The notes under the pieces are model-generated. The model made no database searches. It had not been told where the DNA came from and worked only from the letters and a program-made list of their open reading frames with translations. A stretch of DNA of 64,000 bases. Source: Herbaspirillum autotrophicum. GTDB lineage: Bacteria > Pseudomonadota > Gammaproteobacteria > Burkholderiales > Burkholderiaceae_D. Location: the NCBI RefSeq assembly GCF_001189915.1, contig NZ_LFLS01000021.1, positions 45,409-109,408 on the forward strand, in the 5' to 3' direction. This document shows positions 1 through 8,654 of the stretch, piece by piece. The position numbers were made by a program, and so were the translations under genes. The stretch's first letter is position 1. Each line of letters begins with the position of its first letter.

Positions 1-371
1 TGCATCCAGCTGCTGCCGGTCCACAACGGCATGTCATATTGCGCCAGCGCGTCAGCGGCAATCGCGAACTTCGGTGCCAGCAACAACGTGGCCGATGGCG
101 CAAGATCAGCCTTGCGCATCAGTTGCATGCCGATCTCGAAATAATGATCGGCGTCACGCTTGACGCCGTGTTCCAGAATGATCACGCGGCGCACCCCGGC
201 CCCGGCCTGAGTGAGGTCCATGTTGGCATACACCGGAAACGGATATTGCTGTCCGGCGGCGCCGATCCTGATGATTTGCGGGGTGACGTCGGCGTGCGCA
301 ACCGGTAGCAGTGCGCCCCAGAGTGCCGTCAACAGCAATGAGATCAGTAATGGCCGGCGAATCGCAATCAT
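1..371 (-). CDS. secreted protein, partial (3' end outside window)
   Basis: The frame opens with an ATG at 371 and runs off the left edge, so only about 123 N-terminal residues are visible. The start MIAIRRPLLISLLLTALWG, ending in PVAHA-D, is a typical Sec signal peptide with a cleavage site near residue 28. The mature part contains RVIILEHGVKRDADHYFEIG, which resembles the beta-strand and nucleophile-proximal region of secreted alpha/beta-hydrolase-like proteins, but no catalytic triad can be checked in the visible part. A good sigma70-like promoter lies about 120 bases upstream. The coding assignment is firm; the family guess is weak. Confidence 0.75.
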   Translation of the reverse strand, partial: MIAIRRPLLISLLLTALWGALLPVAHADVTPQIIRIGAAGQQYPFPVYANMDLTQAGAGVRRVIILEHGVKRDADHYFEIGMQLMRKADLAPSATLLLAPKFAIAADALAQYDMPLWTGSSWM

Positions 372-667
372 AGTCGTCTGTTCGTTACGGGATGCGACGC
401 ATGTGCTGTGCGCAGTACCACCAATCCCTGTGTCTCTAGTGATGGCGACTGCTTGCTGCTTGCCAATCGCCACTGCCTTATCTTTTGTTGTGGGCGAATT
501 ATAGAAGTCGCACAGGCGTATGTAAAATATCTCAATTCAGCACATTCAATACTTTTAAAGTATCCAGATACCAAGCCGGCGGACGCTTCGCCACTGCCGC
601 GCAGGTGACCGGCAGCACAGGTCATCGCTTGATGTCATGAGGAAGAAATATTCCCCCTTAGCTGGAC
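372..667. other. intergenic region, no gene recognised
   Basis: Apart from the minus-strand promoter at 498-526 I see no coding frame with a ribosome-binding site, no hairpin with a T-tract and no repeat. It separates the divergent secreted-protein gene from the solute-binding-protein remnant. Confidence 0.5.
498..526 (-). promoter_or_regulatory. sigma70-type promoter for the secreted protein gene
   Basis: On the minus strand TTTACA (526-521) is followed by 17 bases and a perfect TATAAT (503-498). This predicts a start near 490 and a leader of roughly 120 bases before the ATG at 371. Confidence 0.6.
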
Positions 668-996
668 TTGCTGTCCGGCTTACAAAGCCGCCAGAATGAC
701 CGCGCCTGGCAACTGTTCGGCGCCCTCAAGAATAATGGCATGGTGATCGCCGGGCCCAATGCGCAAGCCATGAACCCGGTACTGCAAGGTGCCAGGGCGG
801 CCGTGTTCGGTGCCGTCGATTATGTCGCGCTGGGCAATCAGGCCAAGGGCGAAAGCGTTGAAGTGATGTTTCCGAAGAGCGGCACGGTGATCGCACCGCG
901 GCCGATGATGATTTTGAAATCATCGAAGGCGCAAGACGATGCCCGCAAGTTCATCGACTACGTGTTGTCGCCACAAGGTCAGGCGCACGTGGCCTC
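668..996 (+). pseudogene. remnant of an ABC transporter solute-binding protein
   Basis: The frame reads AWQLFGALKNNGMVIAG, then GTVIAPRPMMILKSS and DDARKFIDYVLSPQGQ. This is the C-terminal lobe of an FbpA/thiamine-type extracellular solute-binding protein. About 190 N-terminal residues expected for the family are missing: a stop codon lies just upstream in frame (659-661) and there is no signal peptide or ribosome-binding site. After residue ~108 the family similarity stops abruptly at a terminator hairpin (997-1015), and the frame runs on as meaningless sequence to 1177. Both ends look like deletion junctions. The intact binding protein at 2111 belongs to a different (PotD-like) family, so this is not its duplicate. 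Confidence 0.7.
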
Positions 997-1015
997 AAGC
1001 CTTGCGGGCTTTTTT
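997..1015 (+). terminator. intrinsic terminator
   Basis: AAGCC (997-1001), loop TTGCG and GGCTT (1007-1011) run into six T residues. It sits immediately at the end of the solute-binding-protein remnant, as if the lost 3' end of a transport operon had been joined to its terminator. Confidence 0.6.
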
Positions 1016-1228
1016 CATTCCGGTCAAGACCACTGCGCTGACCGTGTCACCTGCATCGTTGCGTTCCCGTCAGCAACTTCTCTTTGCTCTTGCGACCCCG
1101 GCATGGGTAACGAGCCGTACATATCCATGCTGCACCGCGTCGTTTTACCCCCGCTAAAGTGCCGTCTTCATAGCTAAATAATTAAATTTGCATTGCATAT
1201 AGACATCCAACTTAGTTTACGCAACACT

Positions 1229-1249
1229 TACTATCTCTATCACATAGTA
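1229..1249. promoter_or_regulatory. inverted repeat, candidate operator of the catabolic operon
   Basis: TACTAT (1229-1234) and ATAGTA (1244-1249) form a six-base inverted repeat with a nine-base spacer, in an AT-rich stretch 20-40 bases upstream of the enoyl-CoA hydratase start. The placement suits an operator or activator site, for example for the IclR-type regulator encoded at the end of the operon. This assignment is inference only. Confidence 0.3.
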
Positions 1250-1269
1250 GTTATTACATAGGAATAGTT

Positions 1270-2043
1270 ATGACGAATTTGATCCAATTAGCAGTTGAAG
1301 GCAATGTCGCTGTCATTACTCTGAATCGTCCTGAAAAACTCAATGCGTGGAATACCGAAATGCGTAACGAGATCATCGCGGCATTGCAGGACTTCAACCG
1401 CCAGCAGACTATCGGCGCCATCATCATGACCGGTGCCGGCGACCGCGCTTTCTGTGCCGGCCAGGATCTGGAAGAGGCGCACGGCTTCGATCCGCAGCGC
1501 GCCGATGCGTGGATGACCGAATGGGAAAACTACTACCGCACGCTGCGCAGTTTGTCCAAGCCGCTGATCATGGCGCTCAACGGCACTGCTGCCGGTTCGG
1601 CGTTTCAGGTAGCGCTGCTCGGTGATATCCGGGTCGGCCACGCCGGTTCCAAGATGGGTCAGCCGGAAATCAACTCCGGCATTCCAAGCGTCACCGGTCC
1701 GTGGATCATGAAACAGATGCTGGGCCTGTCGCGCACCATTGAACTGACCCTGACCGGCCGCATGATGAGCGCCGCCGAAGCGCATCAACTGGGCCTGATT
1801 CACCATCTGGTAGAAGCCGATCAAGTGATGCCTAAAGCCATGGAAATCGCCCGCGAACTGGCCGCCAAACCACCGGTTGCGATGCGTCTGGACAAACAGC
1901 GCTTCTTCGAAATGAGCGAGCCGTCCTTCATCGAAACCATCAGCGCCGGCCGTCGCATCCAGTCCGAAGCCTATGGCACCGGTGAGCCGGCCCGCATGAT
2001 GGAAGAGTTCTTCCGCAAGCGCGGCCGCACCATCGCCGCCTGA
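1270..2043 (+). CDS. enoyl-CoA hydratase/isomerase family protein
   Basis: A 257-residue crotonase-superfamily protein, normal length for the family. The oxyanion-hole segments are visible at residues 59-67 (RAFCAGQDL) and 104-112 (NGTAAGSAF). A glutamate in PEINSG (residue ~133) lies where family members carry a catalytic acid. It should hydrate or isomerise an enoyl-CoA in the cytoplasm. AGGAA precedes the ATG by about six bases. It is first in a run with a polyamine-type ABC transporter, an acyl-CoA ligase and an IclR regulator, so it most likely acts on the CoA ester of a carboxylate imported by that transporter. The family is certain; the substrate is unknown. Confidence 0.9.
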   Translation: MTNLIQLAVEGNVAVITLNRPEKLNAWNTEMRNEIIAALQDFNRQQTIGAIIMTGAGDRAFCAGQDLEEAHGFDPQRADAWMTEWENYYRTLRSLSKPLIMALNGTAAGSAFQVALLGDIRVGHAGSKMGQPEINSGIPSVTGPWIMKQMLGLSRTIELTLTGRMMSAAEAHQLGLIHHLVEADQVMPKAMEIARELAAKPPVAMRLDKQRFFEMSEPSFIETISAGRRIQSEAYGTGEPARMMEEFFRKRGRTIAA

Positions 2044-2110
2044 AAATTCCTGTCGGGTTCATTTTGTTTCGCATCACGCGTTTGGTTTTCACTTCACTCA
2101 GGGAGGTCGT

Positions 2111-3169
2111 ATGACAAAGCACATCATGTCCGGTCGTCGCAATATTCTCAAAATGGCTGGTGGTCTGGCGCTGGCTGGCGCAGTGCCATCGGTATTCAGT
2201 CAATCCAAACAATTGGTGGTTGCCGATCCGGGCGGTCCCTATACCGCGGCCTATCGCAAGGCCTTTTACGATCCGTTCGAAAAAGCCAGCGGCATACGCG
2301 TGGTGAATGTGGCGCGTGAAGCGCAACCGGTGGCGCAGCTCACGGCCATGGTCAAAACCAAAAACTTTGCATGGGATGTCACCACGCTGACCCTGCAACA
2401 AGATGTGCCGATCCTCGAAGAAGGCGGCTTGCTGGAACCACTGGGACTGGTCGCCAGCGACTTCCCCAACATGCTGCAGGGATCGGTCACGCCCGGTTTC
2501 CTCGGCGTCGACGTATATGCCACGGTGCTGGCATATCGCACTGACAAGTATGGCAAGAATGCGCCGAAGACCTGGGCTGATTTCTGGAATGTCGAGAAAT
2601 TTCCCGGCCCGCGTTCGCTGCGCCGCAATGCCATCGACACGCTGGAACAGGCACTGATGGCCGATGGCGTGCCGATCGACAAGCTGTATCCGCTGGATCT
2701 GGATCGCGCATTCAAGAGTCTGGACAAGATCAAGAAGCATGTCGCAGTGTGGTGGACCAGCGGGGCGCAGGCGATGCAATTGATTCAGTCGGGTGAAGTC
2801 AACATGATTTCGACCTGGAATGCCCGGGCCCAAACCGCCATCGAAGGCGGCGCACCGGTCGCCATCAACTGGAATCAGGGCTTGTATTCAGTCGAAGGCT
2901 GGGGCGTGCCCAAGGGCAGCCCGCGTGCCGATATTGCCAAACAGTTCGTGAAATTCTGTGCCGACGCCAAACGGCAAAGTGATTTCACCGACACGCTGGC
3001 GTATGGACCGACCGCGCTGGAAGCCTACAAAAACATTCCTGCTGCACGCGCCGCCATTCTGCCCACCGCCCCCGCCAACATCAGCCTCATGAAACCGCCG
3101 AGCGGCCAGTGGTGGCACAAGAACCGGAATGCGGCATCAGACCGCTTCAACGCCTGGTTACTTTCCTGA
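2111..3169 (+). CDS. ABC transporter substrate-binding protein, PotD-like
   Basis: A 352-residue periplasmic binding protein of the spermidine/putrescine (PotD/PotF) type. The N-terminus has a twin-arginine-like signal (GRRNILKMAGG, residues 8-18), followed by a hydrophobic stretch and export of the mature domain. GGAGG stands seven bases before the ATG. The next two genes encode the ATPase and a fused permease, so this is a complete importer. Its position between an enoyl-CoA hydratase and a CoA ligase points to an organic acid or acid derivative rather than a polyamine as ligand, but this is inferred from context. Confidence 0.88.
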   Translation: MTKHIMSGRRNILKMAGGLALAGAVPSVFSQSKQLVVADPGGPYTAAYRKAFYDPFEKASGIRVVNVAREAQPVAQLTAMVKTKNFAWDVTTLTLQQDVPILEEGGLLEPLGLVASDFPNMLQGSVTPGFLGVDVYATVLAYRTDKYGKNAPKTWADFWNVEKFPGPRSLRRNAIDTLEQALMADGVPIDKLYPLDLDRAFKSLDKIKKHVAVWWTSGAQAMQLIQSGEVNMISTWNARAQTAIEGGAPVAINWNQGLYSVEGWGVPKGSPRADIAKQFVKFCADAKRQSDFTDTLAYGPTALEAYKNIPAARAAILPTAPANISLMKPPSGQWWHKNRNAASDRFNAWLLS

Positions 3170-3182
3170 AGCGAATGACATC

Positions 3183-4268
3183 ATGACCGCCAGATTAGAA
3201 ACTGTAGCAATCAGCAAGCAATATCACAGCGTCACGGCGCTCTCCCCGACCGACCTGCAAGTACAGGATGGGGAGTTTCTGACCTTGCTCGGCCCTTCGG
3301 GGTCGGGCAAGACCACGTTGTTGCAGATCATCGCCGGGCTGGTCGAGCCCAGCGATGGCCGGCTGCTGATCGACGGCAAGGATGCCACCCGCAAGCCGGC
3401 CGGCGAGCGCGGCATCGGCATGGTGTTTCAAAGCTATGCCCTGTTCCCGCACATGTCGGTGTGGGACAACATTGCCTATCCGTTGCGCATGCGCAAGATG
3501 AAAAAACCGGAAATGGACCAGGCCGTCAAAGGCGCGCTGGAAATGGTGCAGATGGGCGAGTACGCACACCGGCTGCCGCGCGAATTGTCCGGCGGCCAGC
3601 AGCAACGCATCGCGCTGGCGCGCTGTTTTGTTTACCGTCCTTCGGTGATCTTGCTCGACGAACCGCTCGGCGCGCTCGACAAGAAACTGCGCGAACACAT
3701 GCAGTCGGAAATCCGCAGCCTGCACAAGGATCTGGGCGCCACCTTCATCTATGTCACGCACGATCAGGAAGAAGCATTGAATCTGTCGGACCGCATCTGC
3801 CTGATGAATCAATCGAAGATCGAACAACTCGGTACGCCGCAAGATCTGTATGACCGTCCGCAAACGGCATTCTCGGCGCAGTTCATCGGCTACTCCAACT
3901 TGCTTCAGGGCAGTCTGAGCGGCAGCGCCGGGGCGCAGATCTTGAGCAACGGCAGCTTCTCGGTACCGGTTTGCTTATCGCCGGCGACAGGTTCGCATGC
4001 CGCTGCCAGCAACGTGACTGGCAGCGTTGCGGATCAGCGCACGCTGGTGGTACGCCCCGAAGATGCGCGACTGGCCAGCAACGAGCACGCTTTTCTGCGC
4101 GGTCGCGTCAGCGAAGTGGTGTTTGCCGGTTCCGATTTCCGGGTGCAGATCGATATCGGTAGCGGGCAGCCGTTTGCGCTGCGCTGTGGCCGGCGTGATG
4201 CGCCGGCGGTCGGCGACCATGTCGGCATCAACTGGAATCCGGAACATACCGCCGTCGTGGCGCGCTAA
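3183..4268 (+). CDS. ABC transporter ATP-binding protein, PotA-like
   Basis: This 361-residue ATPase has Walker A GPSGSGKT (residues 37-44), Q-loop VFQSYALFP (81-89), signature LSGGQQQR (135-142), Walker B VILLDEP (155-161) and the switch histidine in VTHDQEE (~193). About 120 C-terminal residues correspond to the TOBE/regulatory domain of the polyamine/sulfate/maltose ATPase group. I chose the ATG at 3183 because the family alignment begins there and the upstream extension overlaps the binding-protein gene; the gap to that gene is 13 bases. It powers import through the permease that follows. Confidence 0.9.
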   Translation: MTARLETVAISKQYHSVTALSPTDLQVQDGEFLTLLGPSGSGKTTLLQIIAGLVEPSDGRLLIDGKDATRKPAGERGIGMVFQSYALFPHMSVWDNIAYPLRMRKMKKPEMDQAVKGALEMVQMGEYAHRLPRELSGGQQQRIALARCFVYRPSVILLDEPLGALDKKLREHMQSEIRSLHKDLGATFIYVTHDQEEALNLSDRICLMNQSKIEQLGTPQDLYDRPQTAFSAQFIGYSNLLQGSLSGSAGAQILSNGSFSVPVCLSPATGSHAAASNVTGSVADQRTLVVRPEDARLASNEHAFLRGRVSEVVFAGSDFRVQIDIGSGQPFALRCGRRDAPAVGDHVGINWNPEHTAVVAR

Positions 4269-4295
4269 GTCTTCTTCACGCGATAAGGATCAACT

Positions 4296-6032
4296 ATGCC
4301 TACCTCATCAGGTCGCAAACTCGGCCGCGCGCTCTTGCCCGCGTTGCCGTGCCTGATATTTCTGATCTGCTTTTTCTGCATCCCGGTGATCGAGATCTTG
4401 CAGACCGGCGCCTATAACGCCGATGGTCAGGTCAGTCTGGAACAGTTCCGGCGCATGGGCAACGACATCGTGTTTGCCAAGGTGCTGTGGACCACTTTCA
4501 AGATATCCGGATTGACGGCGCTGTTTTCCGTCATCATCGGATTTCCGGTGGCCTACTTTCTCAGTCAGGCCAGCGAAAAAATGCGCAACCGCTGGATGAT
4601 CTGGCTGATGATCCCGTTCTGGACCAGTTATCTGGTCAAGACGTTTGCCTGGATTCTGGTGCTGTCGAAGACCGGCGTGCTGACCTCGATTGCCGTCAGC
4701 CTCGGGCTGGTCAGCGATCCGCAGGCACTGGCGCCCTCCATGACCGGGGTCATGATCGGCATGGTGCACGCCATGCTGCCGCTGGCGGTGATCAACATGC
4801 TGCCGATCATGCAAGGCGTCAACAATCAATTGCTGCAAGCCGCCGAAACGCTGGGCGCGAATCGACCGGTGGCGTTCTTTTCGATATTTTTGCCACTGGC
4901 CGCACCCGGCGTGGCAGCAGCCGGTTTGCTGGTGTTCATCACCAGCCTGGGATTCTTCATCTTGCCGGCCCTGCTCGGTACGCCAAAGGAAACCATGGTG
5001 GCGCAACTGGTGATCTCGGCCATCAACGATTTGTTCAATCTGCCATTTGCCGCGGCCTTGTCCTCGGTGCTGCTGGTCAGTGCGGTGGCGGTGTTCATGA
5101 TCTACGACAAGCTGGTCGGTTTGTCGTCCCTGAGCGGCGAGACCCGTGCCGTGACGCGCAAAAACAGCTTGAGCGGCACCACCGGTTTGCTGATCGCCAT
5201 GGGCCGCATCAGCGGCTGCGGTCATGCCGCACTGGGACCGCTGACTGCCAAAGTACGCGGCTTCAAGGTCTACAGTTTGCTGATCGTGGCCTTGCTGTCG
5301 TTGCCGATTCTGGTGGTGTTGCCGATTGCGTTCACCGATTCGCCGTTCCTGTCGTTCCCGCCCAAAGGCTTCAGCCTGCGCTGGTTCGATGCCTTCCTGT
5401 TCTCGCCACTGTGGCAATCGGCGTTCCTGCGTTCACTCGGGGTCGCTGCGGTCACTGCGGTTGCGGCCACCGCACTGGGCCTGGGCGCGGCCTTGTCGCT
5501 CACGCGTCTGCCGGCACGCTGGACCAAACCGGTATTCGCCTTTTTGCTGGCACCGCTGATCGTGCCCCGCATCGTGGTGGCGGTCGGCCTGTTCTATCTG
5601 TTTTCGCGACTGGGTCTGGTCGGCACCAATCTCGGCCTGACCATCGGCCACACCGTGCTGGCCGTGCCATATGTCGTAGTCACCATGGCGGCTGCGCTGA
5701 AGCGTTTCGACTGGCGCCTCGATGATGCCGGCCGGATTCTCGGCGCCTCGGCCTTTGCCCGGCTACGCACGATTCAGTTGCCGATGATGATCGGCAGTCT
5801 GGCGGCGGCGATGCAGATGGCATTCATCATTTCGTTTGATGAACTGACGATTGCCATCTTCGTCAGCGGCGGCCTGAAAAACACCTTGCCCAAGCAGATG
5901 TGGGACGACATGACCTTGCAGGTGAACCCGACGCTGGCTGCGGTATCGCTGGTGATGGTGCTGGTCATCGCGTTGCTGGTGCTGACCCCGACTTTATATC
6001 GCCGCATGCGGGCGCGCGCCTGTGCCGTCTGA
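4296..6032 (+). CDS. fused two-domain ABC permease (PotB-PotC-like)
   Basis: At 578 residues this is about twice the usual length of a PotB or PotC subunit. Both halves carry the membrane pattern of this permease family and a cytoplasmic EAA-type coupling loop: QAAETLGANRPVAFFSIFLP at residues 181-200, and DDAGRILGASAFARLRTIQL in the second half. A hydrophilic linker around residues 280-315 joins them. The reading frame is intact across the join, with no sign of a frameshift. One polypeptide should therefore form the whole membrane channel with two copies of the ATPase. AAGGA precedes the ATG by about seven bases. Confidence 0.85.
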   Translation: MPTSSGRKLGRALLPALPCLIFLICFFCIPVIEILQTGAYNADGQVSLEQFRRMGNDIVFAKVLWTTFKISGLTALFSVIIGFPVAYFLSQASEKMRNRWMIWLMIPFWTSYLVKTFAWILVLSKTGVLTSIAVSLGLVSDPQALAPSMTGVMIGMVHAMLPLAVINMLPIMQGVNNQLLQAAETLGANRPVAFFSIFLPLAAPGVAAAGLLVFITSLGFFILPALLGTPKETMVAQLVISAINDLFNLPFAAALSSVLLVSAVAVFMIYDKLVGLSSLSGETRAVTRKNSLSGTTGLLIAMGRISGCGHAALGPLTAKVRGFKVYSLLIVALLSLPILVVLPIAFTDSPFLSFPPKGFSLRWFDAFLFSPLWQSAFLRSLGVAAVTAVAATALGLGAALSLTRLPARWTKPVFAFLLAPLIVPRIVVAVGLFYLFSRLGLVGTNLGLTIGHTVLAVPYVVVTMAAALKRFDWRLDDAGRILGASAFARLRTIQLPMMIGSLAAAMQMAFIISFDELTIAIFVSGGLKNTLPKQMWDDMTLQVNPTLAAVSLVMVLVIALLVLTPTLYRRMRARACAV

Positions 6033-6073
6033 TGACGACTGCCGCGCCCTTCTCATTTTTATAGTTGATTGAT

Positions 6074-7639
6074 ATGCATAATTACACTGAATATTTTCCG
6101 GTTCGTTCCACGCAAGACAATCTCGATGTCGTGCCATTGCTGCTGGAAGGCTTGCTGAAAAACGGCCCGCACACGCTGATGGAATTCAACGGTGAAAAAA
6201 CCAGCTTTGCCGCCATGGCGCAACGGGTCGGCGCAATTCAAGGCTGGCTCAAACGACGCGGCGTGAAACGCGGTGACCGGGTGGCGCTGATGCTGGAAAA
6301 CGGACTGGAACACGTCGCGCTGATTTACGCGCTGATCCTGAGCGGCGCGGTATGGGTGCCGGTCAATACTCGCCTCAAGGGTCCCGGCATCAGCTATCTG
6401 CTGGGCCATTGCACGCCCTCGCTGTTTATCGCACAACGCGCTTTCAGCGACGCCATCAGTGAAGTCCCCGATCTCGCCGGCCGCTTGCAATGGCTCGATG
6501 AAATCACGCTCGAACCCGGTGATCAGCGCAGTCCCGCCACGCGTGACATCCTGCCTGAAGATCCGCTGTGCCTGATCTACACCTCCGGCACCACCGGCGC
6601 CCCCAAGGGTGTGGTGTTCACCCATCGCATGCTGCGCATTGCCAGCGAAGCGACGCTGATCGTGTCCGACGCCAAGGCCGGCGACCGCCTGTTCATGTGG
6701 GAACCCCTGTGCCATATCGGCGGTGCGCAAATGCTGCTGGTGCCGTTCCTGCAAAGTACTGAATTGCATATCGTCGAACGTTTTTCATCGAGCCGGTTCT
6801 GGCAACAGATCGCCGCTGCGCAGGCCACCCATCTGCACTATCTGGGCGGCATCCTGGATATCCTGACGCAATTGCCGCCCGAAATGCAACCGGCCCGGCA
6901 CACGATCCGGGTGGCATGGGGTGCCGGCGTTTCCGCCAAAGCCTGGGACGGCGTGATCGAACGTTTGCAACTTGAATTGCGCGAGTGCTATGGCATGACC
7001 GAAGGCTCCAGTTTCGCCACCGTCAATGCCAGCGGCAAGCGCGGCGCCATCGGTCGCGCCCTGCCGTGGCTGCAGATTGAATTGCTGGACGACAAGGAAC
7101 GGCCGGTAGCCGTCGGCGAGATCGGTCAGATCGTGGTCAGCAGCGCCATCGACGGCTGCTTTTTGCCGCACTATCTGGACAATCCCAACGCCAGTGCCGA
7201 AGCAGTACGCAACGGCAAACTGTACACCGGCGATCTGGGCCGCATGGATGAAGATGGCGATTATTATTTCGTCGGCCGCAAAACCGACAGCATGCGCGTG
7301 CGCGGCGAGAATGTTTCGGCCTGGGAAATCGAACGCGTATTCGTCATGCATCCGGCGGTGGCGGCAGCGGCGGCGATTGGTATCGCCAGCGACATCGGCG
7401 AACAGGAAATCATGCTGTATGTGCAATTCAAGCCGGGCCAGGAGATCGATTTCCCGGCCTTGGCGCAATGGGCCAAGAGCAAACTGGCCAGCTATCAGGT
7501 GCCGCGCTACTTCACGGCAACCGGTGACTTCGAGAAAACCCTGAGCGAACGTATCCGCAAGCACTTGTTGCCGCGCGACATCAGCGCCGCATGGGACCGG
7601 CAGGCAAAACCGGATGAGATCGTCGCAGAACGACGATAA
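6074..7639 (+). CDS. AMP-forming acyl-CoA ligase, CaiC-like
   Basis: A 521-residue adenylate-forming enzyme. The phosphate-binding A3 motif YTSGTTGAPKG is at residues 169-179; ECYGMTEGS and the A7 motif YTGDLGRMDEDG follow. It should convert a carboxylate to its CoA thioester via an acyl-adenylate, feeding the enoyl-CoA hydratase of the same operon. At the C-terminus the A10 segment reads EKTLSERIRKH, so the position usually held by the catalytic lysine (as in SGKI) is arginine. Some CaiC-like enzymes show similar sequences, so this is not proof of inactivity. ATG 6074 is preferred over an upstream in-frame TTG; no clear ribosome-binding site is visible. Confidence 0.88.
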   Translation: MHNYTEYFPVRSTQDNLDVVPLLLEGLLKNGPHTLMEFNGEKTSFAAMAQRVGAIQGWLKRRGVKRGDRVALMLENGLEHVALIYALILSGAVWVPVNTRLKGPGISYLLGHCTPSLFIAQRAFSDAISEVPDLAGRLQWLDEITLEPGDQRSPATRDILPEDPLCLIYTSGTTGAPKGVVFTHRMLRIASEATLIVSDAKAGDRLFMWEPLCHIGGAQMLLVPFLQSTELHIVERFSSSRFWQQIAAAQATHLHYLGGILDILTQLPPEMQPARHTIRVAWGAGVSAKAWDGVIERLQLELRECYGMTEGSSFATVNASGKRGAIGRALPWLQIELLDDKERPVAVGEIGQIVVSSAIDGCFLPHYLDNPNASAEAVRNGKLYTGDLGRMDEDGDYYFVGRKTDSMRVRGENVSAWEIERVFVMHPAVAAAAAIGIASDIGEQEIMLYVQFKPGQEIDFPALAQWAKSKLASYQVPRYFTATGDFEKTLSERIRKHLLPRDISAAWDRQAKPDEIVAERR

Positions 7640-7677
7640 TAGCGGTTTTCTTATTGAAAGCCTTCACTGCAGCGCAG

Positions 7678-8601
7678 ATGGCGATACCAACGATGACTAC
7701 AGACATCAAAAAGACAGCCGTGAAAAAACCAGCTGCGGCGGCCAAAAGCGCAAACGCCAAAATGAAACCGGTGAAGAACGCCGAGGCCGCCAATACGTCG
7801 CCGGCAGGCAATCCGGCTGACGTAGCGGAAAGCAGTGCGGTCGACTCGCCGTTGTATGTCAATTCCGTGGAAAAAAGCATGCGGGTGCTGATGGCCTTCG
7901 ACGGCCAGCAGCGTCAGTTGTCGCTGTCGCAGATCGCCGCCGTGACCGGTTTTGATCTGAGCACGGCGCAGCGCTTTACCTTCACGCTGACCGCGCTCGG
8001 TTATCTGAGCAAGGATGAGGAAAGCCGCAAGTATGAACTGGCGCCCAAGGTGCTCAACTTCGCTTATCACTATCTGGCGTCCAGCGAACTGGTGCGGCGC
8101 GCCACGCCTTACTTGCAACAGCTCAGCCAGGAAACCGAAGAAACCACCAATCTGACGATTCTGGATGGCTCGGATATCGTGTTCGTGCAACGTATCGTCA
8201 GCCGCAACGTGCTCAACCCGACCGTGGTCTCGGGTACCCGGTTGCCGGCATTTTGCACGGCATCCGGTCTGGCCATCCTGTCGCGCATGGACGAGGTCGA
8301 CGTCGACCGCATCCTGTCCATGACCGACCTCAGGATGCATACACCGTTCACGGTCACCGATCCGGTCAAGATCAAACAACGGCTGGCCATGTTTCGCGAA
8401 CAGGGCTATGCCCACATTCGCGAAGAATATTTTTTGGGCGATATGTCCACCGCCGCTGCCGTCACCGATTTTCGCGGACGTGCGGTAGGCGCGGTCAACG
8501 TCGCCGTCACCAAGGCGCGCTGGGTGGATGACAACGACGAGCGCCGCTATGCGGATCTGGTCATGTCGGCCGCCCGCGCCATTTCCGTTCAGGGCAGATA
8601 A
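7678..8601 (+). CDS. IclR-family transcriptional regulator
   Basis: After an unusual Lys/Ala-rich N-terminal tail of about 55 residues comes the IclR winged helix (NSVEKSMRVLMAFD through FDLSTAQRFTFTLTALGYLS), then the ligand-binding domain with LPAFCTASGLAILS and a C-terminal SAARAIS. IclR proteins usually repress or activate a nearby catabolic operon in response to a small acid. Standing in the same direction 38 bases after the CoA ligase gene, it probably controls the hydratase-transporter-ligase operon. The ATG at 7678 is my choice; the ATG at 7693 is equally possible. The tail resembles the basic tails of DNA-binding proteins. Confidence 0.88.
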   Translation: MAIPTMTTDIKKTAVKKPAAAAKSANAKMKPVKNAEAANTSPAGNPADVAESSAVDSPLYVNSVEKSMRVLMAFDGQQRQLSLSQIAAVTGFDLSTAQRFTFTLTALGYLSKDEESRKYELAPKVLNFAYHYLASSELVRRATPYLQQLSQETEETTNLTILDGSDIVFVQRIVSRNVLNPTVVSGTRLPAFCTASGLAILSRMDEVDVDRILSMTDLRMHTPFTVTDPVKIKQRLAMFREQGYAHIREEYFLGDMSTAAAVTDFRGRAVGAVNVAVTKARWVDDNDERRYADLVMSAARAISVQGR

Positions 8602-8654
8602 GCCTGCCGGCAACGGCGCGGAGCAATCACAGGAACAACAAGGACAGGACTGAC

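Noticed and set aside
1016..1177. Continuation of the open frame after the solute-binding-protein remnant
   Set aside because: Sequence after the terminator hairpin shows no family similarity; it is chance read-through.
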